From the NCBI GenBank assembly GCA_963678675.1, contig OY783198.1, positions 4,903,001 to 4,967,000 on the forward strand: a stretch of 64,000 bases of DNA, given 5' to 3'. The position numbers were made by a program, and so were the translations under genes. Within the stretch, counting starts at the first letter, position 1. Every line of letters starts with the position of its first letter. Below are positions 58,121-64,000 of the stretch, one piece after another. The notes below the pieces were generated by a model. That model did no database searches, was not told the DNA's origin, and saw only the letters and a list, made by a program, of their open reading frames with translations. This DNA is from Xiphydria camelus (lineage: Eukaryota > Arthropoda > Insecta > Hymenoptera > Xiphydriidae).

Positions 58121-59010
58121 CAGCTGTACATACTTTTATTTATCCGCTATAGAGGTGCACCGCTAAGACACAGCGACGGAAACGAGATGCCGCGCGGAAA
58201 GGAAGAACGGATTTATCGCGCAAATGACGGGGGCTATAAACGGACGATAAAGCGTTTCCATACGCGTTCTATCGAAGAAGAGCGTTCGCCGACGGTATGA
58301 GCCGCATTATCGCGAGGACCCCATAACGACGCGAACCCCACGGCACGCTATATACGGCGACGAAGATCGGACTTTTCTCACGACGCGATGACAGTTCCTG
58401 ATTGTATCAACGAGATTAAATTACTTTCCCATTAGCGGTCGTTGGCTGGCCCGACTTGAGATTAGCCCGAAGTCGGACCGGCCCGTCTCGGAACAGGAAA
58501 CGCTACTTACACGCCGGTCGAAATTATCTCGCGTTGCGACGGTCCATCTCCCGTTTTTATTCGATGATCGGTAGTTACAGGGGATGATGTTTTCTCCACA
58601 GAGAATTCGTTGTCCTTTGAAGTAAGAGAAAGCATGGGAGAATGTGTCTACGCTGTTTTATGGCTTTTATTTAGCCTCGTTTACGCGTTCGACGGCTGAT
58701 TTATTCGACGGCTTTGACTCTAATTTAGTTCCGACTCGGAAGATGAATCTGGAGATCATCGCGATACCGGTTCCCGAGCGACTGGCGACGCGTGTGCGCT
58801 TCGTGTACATCGCCGAGTCCCTTACGGATTAATTGCGGCTATCGTCTTCTAAATTGAAGACCACGCATAAACGTCGTGTCGTTGAATGGGAATGTGTCGT
58901 AACTGGCAGCGAATTGAAATTACGATCGGTGAGTTGTTTGACGTACGGGAAATGAGATCCGACGTATTTTACAGGGTTTTTTTTTAATGAGTACAGACGG
59001 GACATCGATG
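58121..59010. other. Non-coding; nothing recognised
   Basis: No exon or RNA gene supported. Confidence 0.4.
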
Positions 59011-59205
59011 TAGGATAGACCGAGGCGAATCTCACCGTAGATCCATATTTCTCAAGTCGTTGTAAAAAAACACACTTCGATCACATCCGTATTACTTCGT
59101 CGGAAAGAAATGAAGCAATGCGAACGATCGAAATGCTCATTTTCATCACGATTTGACGAACATGAATCTGTGATCCGATTCGCCTCGAATCTACCCTCGA
59201 GCACA
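59011..59205. mobile_element. Foldback element family B, copy 2
   Basis: TAGGATAGACCGAGGCGAAT start, CCATATTTCTCAAGTCGTT, CGAAATGCTCATTTTCATCA, and an end of CGATTCGCCTCGAATCTACC. Free-standing copy of the element nested at 31122-31315. Confidence 0.75.
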
Positions 59206-60002
59206 GAAGTTTCATATTATCTTCGCATTAACCGATTCCCCGAAAATGCCGAGCAAAATATTCGGAAGCACAGGACGCGGAACTCGGCAAGAAAGTAATT
59301 ATACGTCCGTGCGCGTTAACGAGGCCCGCGGTGAGCAGAATTCGTGAATCGCTACCGAAAAACTCGACGCCGCGGTAACGCAGCCTCCCGCCGTCGTACC
59401 TCAACCGCGGGACTGCGCGATGTCGACGACGAACGAGCGAGAAATCCGTGGAAAAAGGCGCAGAGGCACGGAGTCGAGTGTTCCATGTATAATGCATGAG
59501 CGACAGGCGCCAGCGGACCTGCCTTCGGCAACGGCAGCACCCACTTCGAGGCAGGTCCACGGGAGACGCGTTCAGCCTCCCTTCGAGTTGCTCTCTTACC
59601 TGAAGTTATGTCGCCTCGCTTCTCGGTCGATTCCCTCTTCGCTTCGCGGTATAATTGGAGGAGAACGAACGCCGATCTCGAGAGAGAGAGCGCGTATTTC
59701 TCCCGCTGGCTCTTCTCGCGGAATCGTTTGCGGATTCGTCGCGAAGAAATAACCGCGCGCGCACTCGACCCGGATAGATTTGTGTGATCGTCGCGATATC
59801 CAACAAATGAAAACAAAGTCAATGCTTGTTTTTTCCGCGTGAATTTGAAAAAATAATTATTCTTAAATTGTTAAATTTACATTACGGTCCGATTCAAATT
59901 AATCGCGGTATTTATTGCAGCGATATATTTACGAACAATAGCGATTACATCGAGTACACGTTAAACATTTTATTTGTATTGTTTGAAATCATTTGATGTC
60001 AC
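59206..60002. other. Non-coding; nothing recognised
   Basis: No exon or RNA gene supported. Confidence 0.4.
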
Positions 60003-60069
60003 GATAGCGAAAAGTTCCCGGCAAAACCCAGTTTTGCTGAGACTGCGAAATCATTTTTTTTTCCGTGCA
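60003..60069. mobile_element. MITE family E, right-end fragment
   Basis: AAAAGTTCCCGGCAAAACCC then AGTTTTGCTGAGACTGCGAA, nearly identical to the right end at 63137-63190. Confidence 0.7.
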
Positions 60070-60765
60070 CCTACATTTCTCTATCTGGGAAGCGACGGTG
60101 CACTACTGCAGCGGTGGCCACTCGGCACTTGACAATACAAGAAACGAATTATCACGTAAATATCGATATTCACGCGATCGGCACCGTAGTCCTCCATCGT
60201 CGCTCACTCGCCGTTCACCTCCGCGGCGAACTCGTACACAAGGACATATTTTATTCTCGGATGTCCCTGTGTTTGTCCTACGGTGTATCCCGGCAAAGGA
60301 GGGTCTATCTTTCTTCGTATACAGGTCCGCTCGCGTGGGAATTGTACCCATATATTATACATTCGCTCTCGTGACCCGCTCTATCTTTCCATGCACATTC
60401 GTACCTCGCGTGGCCTGCACATTGGGAATACCGAACTCCCGGTACTTTACATTCCAGTCGTTGGAAAGTTCGCGAAGCACTCCCCGATGCTTTTCTTCGA
60501 AATATGCTCTTTAACCCCGAAAGAGAAGGAGCGACTCGGAGATGCTTCGAAGTGGAAACTGCCGAGTGTAGCGTCTCGGGCGTATAGGCTACTTTGTAGT
60601 TTGCCCGCGCAGCGCGGCACACGTTTATATCGCCCGGCAGAGAGAACCGAACATGGAGGTGCATTAGCATTAAAGTTGTTGGTGCACGGAGAAAAATTTT
60701 CATTAAAAGTTACCGTGAAATTCACGTAACCGTGGGACATGATGTAAACGACCAAATCTTTATAT
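60070..60765. other. Non-coding; nothing recognised
   Basis: No exon or RNA gene supported. Confidence 0.4.
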
Positions 60766-61019
60766 GCACAGAGAGAAAAATTAGACGAATTTACTAATAA
60801 TTGTTTGCGGGATCACAAGTAATTATTTATTTACATCAATTTGATTTTTTTTCATATTGATTAGATATTTCTTCCTTGTAGCCACATACTATTCCATATG
60901 ATTACGAGGAAGAGACATCTAATTAATGTGTGTTAAGATTTCATTGATATAAATAAAAAATTACTTGCGACCCCGTAAGTAATTTTCAGTAGATCCAACT
61001 GATTATTTTTCTCTGTGCA
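60766..61019. mobile_element. MITE family D, copy 2
   Basis: GCACAGAGAGAAAAATTAGA at the left, reverse-complementary ATTTTTCTCTGTGC at the right, with paired ACTTGCGACCCCGTAAGTAA and GTTTGCGGGATCACAAGTAA inside. Matches 24604-24858. Confidence 0.85.
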
Positions 61020-61929
61020 TGCTTCAGGGTAAAATCGATTGTTTTTTCAGGAAAACAAATTACTGAAACAGAGAGAGTGAGGGATAAATTAATTTTACTG
61101 TGGTCTGCGGTAAAAATTTGGTTGTTGACCTCACGTCCCATGGTTGCATGATCAACGTGGTAATTTTTAAAAAACGTTTTTCAGCCGCGCCGTCGTCACA
61201 TGGCTCGTCTAAAATCACAGACGACGCGCTCCTGCGTTTAAATTCCACGCGCCTACTCCTTATTCCGACCGAGAGTCTGGGCCTTATCGCCGTCGCTTAT
61301 CTCTCCGGCATCCGACTTCAGGCGGATCCGTTCGAAACGGTACATCGCGTCTGTTACGGCGCGACGTAATCGTAGTAGATAAGTATTTCTCGGGAAGGCG
61401 GTCTATACCTATCGGGGTTCTGTTGGATCATCCGTCGGGTCGACGTGACTACCTCGTTCAACCCATCGAGAGGGAATTTCGCTTCGAGTCACGCGGATCT
61501 AACGGAGCGGAATCGTCGGACGTTCGAAGATATCGAGTCTGGGTCCGTTGCGGGCGACCTTGACTCCCTCGATTTACTTAGCTCGGAGAAATATAGGGAA
61601 GAGGATCGGCTTTACGCGATTTCAGCGATTTTCGCCGCGTATCTTTCTTAACGGCGATTCGAATGGACCGTTTTAGCCATTTTTTTTCCGTCGCACGTGT
61701 CACTACTGCCAGCCCCGATTTTTATTCCGATGGAAAATCGAGCAGATTACCGATCGGGTCGACCAAGCAGGGTTTCTCTCTGATTTAAACGAATGCCTCT
61801 CCCATACCCCGATACCGTACGATATCGTTACGTCCTCCCCTCTCGCAGCACTCGCATTTAAAGACATCGGTTTCCGCCAACGTCCTCGCAACGGATCTCT
61901 CTCTTTCTCTCTCTTCTCTCTTTTTGTTT
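61020..61929. other. Non-coding; nothing recognised
   Basis: Frames at 61100-61369 and 61445-61651 look protein-like only by chance; no domain or splice context supports them. Confidence 0.4.
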
Positions 61930-62190
61930 AGGCGTACCTTTATTATTATTGCATACTTCATTATACTTTATCGTGTTTAGTCTCTAGCCTGTTCTATTTA
62001 CTTTACTTTTAGTTATTTACTTTATTCTTTTTTGTACTTTACTTACACAGTAATTACTTACTTAGTTATTTACTTACTTAGATCTCTAACTTATTATATT
62101 ATCGATACTTATTTTATTATTGTACTTTCTTGTATGCTCTTAGAGGGCTTGCCCTAGAGCAAAATAAACGCTTCTTCTTCTTCTTCCCAC
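61930..62190 (+). mobile_element. Possible 3' tail of a non-LTR retrotransposon
   Basis: T/A-rich sequence with repeated TTACTTA, then AGAGGGCTTGCCCTAGAGCA (a short GGGC/GCCC hairpin), AATAAA and a (CTT)n run. A hairpin, AATAAA and a simple-repeat tail are typical of LINE 3' ends, but no coding remnant is present upstream. Confidence 0.35.
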
Positions 62191-62886
62191 CCCGCGAGCA
62201 AAAACCACCCCCCACCCCATTCTCCACTATACCGAGAAAGTCTTGCCAGAACGAATCGAAGACCGGTTCGTCCGACGCGAGGGTCCCCCATTTACATTCA
62301 GCTCCCGTTTCGCCTCTCATCGTCGGTATCGCCGGAATTCTACGTTCTACGCGAGCGAGTGTGGAAAGGGGGCCGTTATTATCCCCCCCCCCCTCTCTCT
62401 CTCCGACCCACTTCTCCCTACGCTGTTCTTTCATCCCTCTTAACGTCGTGTCTCGCGTATCGAAACCCGTATCGAAATGAAGTCGCGCTTGTGTCGGACG
62501 AGCGGACGAGTACAGCAGACGGGAAACTCTGAAGCGCTAGCCGGAGAGCCGGGAAACTCCTTGCAGAGATCCACCTGTCATCCTCCACGCCACACCCCTT
62601 CGTCCCTGCGCGGTTCACCCCGCGAATCAAATCTGCTTATCTTTCGTCCCGACGCGACGCTCGGGAACAGGCGCGCATTAATTAAATGCTCGTTAATTAT
62701 TCCGTGCACTCGAGTCGATCCCCGAGCGGCGGCGGCGGCGGCGGCTGACAGCGAGAGAAGCAACGCCAGTCACCGATACACCGCGATTAATCAAATTTCT
62801 CGGAGGAATCTCTCGCGCGGCATCCACTCGCCTCTTTTGTTCGCCGACCGCCCGCGCCGAGAAGCTCTCATTTTTCATTTAAGTAA
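62191..62886. other. Non-coding; (GGC)n at 62726-62746
   Basis: GC-rich stretch with a short GGC trinucleotide repeat and a C-run near 62380. No gene recognised. Confidence 0.5.
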
Positions 62887-63198
62887 CTACAGGAAAAAAA
62901 TCATTTTGCAGTTTTAACAAAACTGGGTTTTGCTGAGAATTTTCTTAGATATACTATCGTTACAAAAATATTATCCGTGGCAGCGCAAAAGACGTATGCC
63001 CGATAATAGTACAAAATATCAGCTGGGATAGCAAATATTTTTACGAAAAAAAAATTTCACCGTGATCGTCGTTACAAAACATTTGCTATTATCGAACATA
63101 TCTTTTCCTGCCACAGATAAAATTTCCGTCACGACAGGAAAAAGTTCCCGGTAAAACCCAGTTTTGCCAAGACTGCAAAATCATTCCTTTCCGTGTTC
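62887..63198. mobile_element. MITE family E, copy 2 (most complete)
   Basis: TCATTTTGCAGTTTTAACAA and AACTGGGTTTTGCTGAGAA at the left pair with AACCCAGTTTTGCCAAGACT and GCAAAATCATT at the right. The inner halves (CCGTGGCAGC, CGATAATAG and CTATTATCGAACATATC) are also inverted. Confidence 0.85.
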
Positions 63199-64000
63199 AA
63201 GGTGAGTTTCCCAATTTCTAAACAGTTAGAGCCTAATTCTTAACCATTTATATATTTAGCTCTATTACATAATAAAGGTATAACGTTGACGTCCTCCAAT
63301 TAACAGAGAGATACTTATCTAAATAATAAGGGATAATAAAGATATTCACGCGAACGACCTACGATACGTTAATAAAGCGATATTTGAGGATTTGGTTGGG
63401 AATCGGGACATACACCTTACTCGGGGAAAATATTCGAGCGACCTCTCACCCCGTGCCTGCTTCGCTTCCGCGCGGGAAACAGCGCGAACGCGTCGGTTGT
63501 TCCCAAGAGCGACGGATGGCTGTTTTTTTCTCTCGACGCGAGAATTTAATAAGAGGTTCTCTTCGGGGATCCGAACGACTGCGACCCCGCCTTTAATTAG
63601 TTCCGTAAGATTTCGCTGAAACTTTCCCATTGTTTCGCCGGGCCGAGGAAGTGGCGGCATCGGACGGTTTCGCTTTCGAACCGTAGTCGGTGGTTCTCTG
63701 AAGTTTAAGTTCTCGCTGCAACTTCCGGTAAGGACGCTCGGTGTACCGCGAGCGCGGCAAATTATTATTCGACCGGAATTCCTCGCGCATTAGCCGGAGA
63801 GCTCGTCAAACCTGCCACGCCCCCCCTCAACATGATCATCGTGAAAATCTTCGAAGTGCCACATGGCGCAAGCTTGTATACTCGCACTCGCGACTAATAA
63901 ATCCTTTACGAGCCGCCGCCTCTCTCCGGGGTAACGATTTGGCGAGAAGTTAGGCACAGAATGCCGAAGAGCGTCGCGCGAGAAAATGACGACAGAGGGG
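63199..64000. other. Non-coding to the right edge; nothing recognised
   Basis: No exon, RNA gene or repeat could be supported. Confidence 0.4.

Noticed and set aside
61445..61651. Acidic 68-codon frame that looks protein-like
   Set aside because: No acceptor or donor in the right phase and no family resemblance; kept as non-coding.

Overview
The window looks like nuclear DNA of an insect, most likely a hymenopteran such as an ant. The reasons are short GT-AG introns (57-110 bp) beside multi-kilobase ones, a white/brown/scarlet-type ABCG transporter, a mariner transposon, CpG-rich non-coding DNA and many small foldback transposons. The species is an inference. There are no operons, CRISPR arrays or bacterial signals.

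Coding content is confined to the first 17.8 kb. (1) 37-5530, minus strand: the 5' two thirds of an ABCG half-transporter gene, brown-like, running off the left edge. Eight exons join in phase and carry Walker A, Q-loop, signature, Walker B and H-loop. (2) 10163-14050, plus: a two-exon Myb/SANT-like (MSANTD3-type) DNA-binding protein whose intron holds a nested transposon. (3) 14800-16201, plus: a complete three-exon mitochondrial ATP synthase inhibitory factor 1 gene. (4) 16872-17209, plus: a diverged IF1-like paralogue right behind it, lacking the glycine-rich segment. (5) 17685-17756, plus: a signal-peptide exon ending in a splice donor, behind a YY1-type promoter motif. I find no further convincing exon to its right, so 17.76-64 kb is best read as one giant first intron or as intergenic DNA.

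That 46 kb is a graveyard of MITE-like elements. At least eight repeat families occur, several with two to five copies and several sharing a terminal motif close to CAC(T/A/G)GAGA. There is also a dispersed satellite that folds into long hairpins (2.5-4.1, 32.1-32.7, 52.1-52.8 and 56.5-56.7 kb), a pogo-like MITE and many microsatellites. The most unusual object is a 3.66 kb element at 48117-51776. It has roughly 30-bp terminal inverted repeats enclosing six 126-bp repeats, an antisense fossil resembling U2 snRNA, and a 317-bp array with a 951-bp higher-order period. Calls rest on reading the sequence and on family knowledge; no database search was possible.
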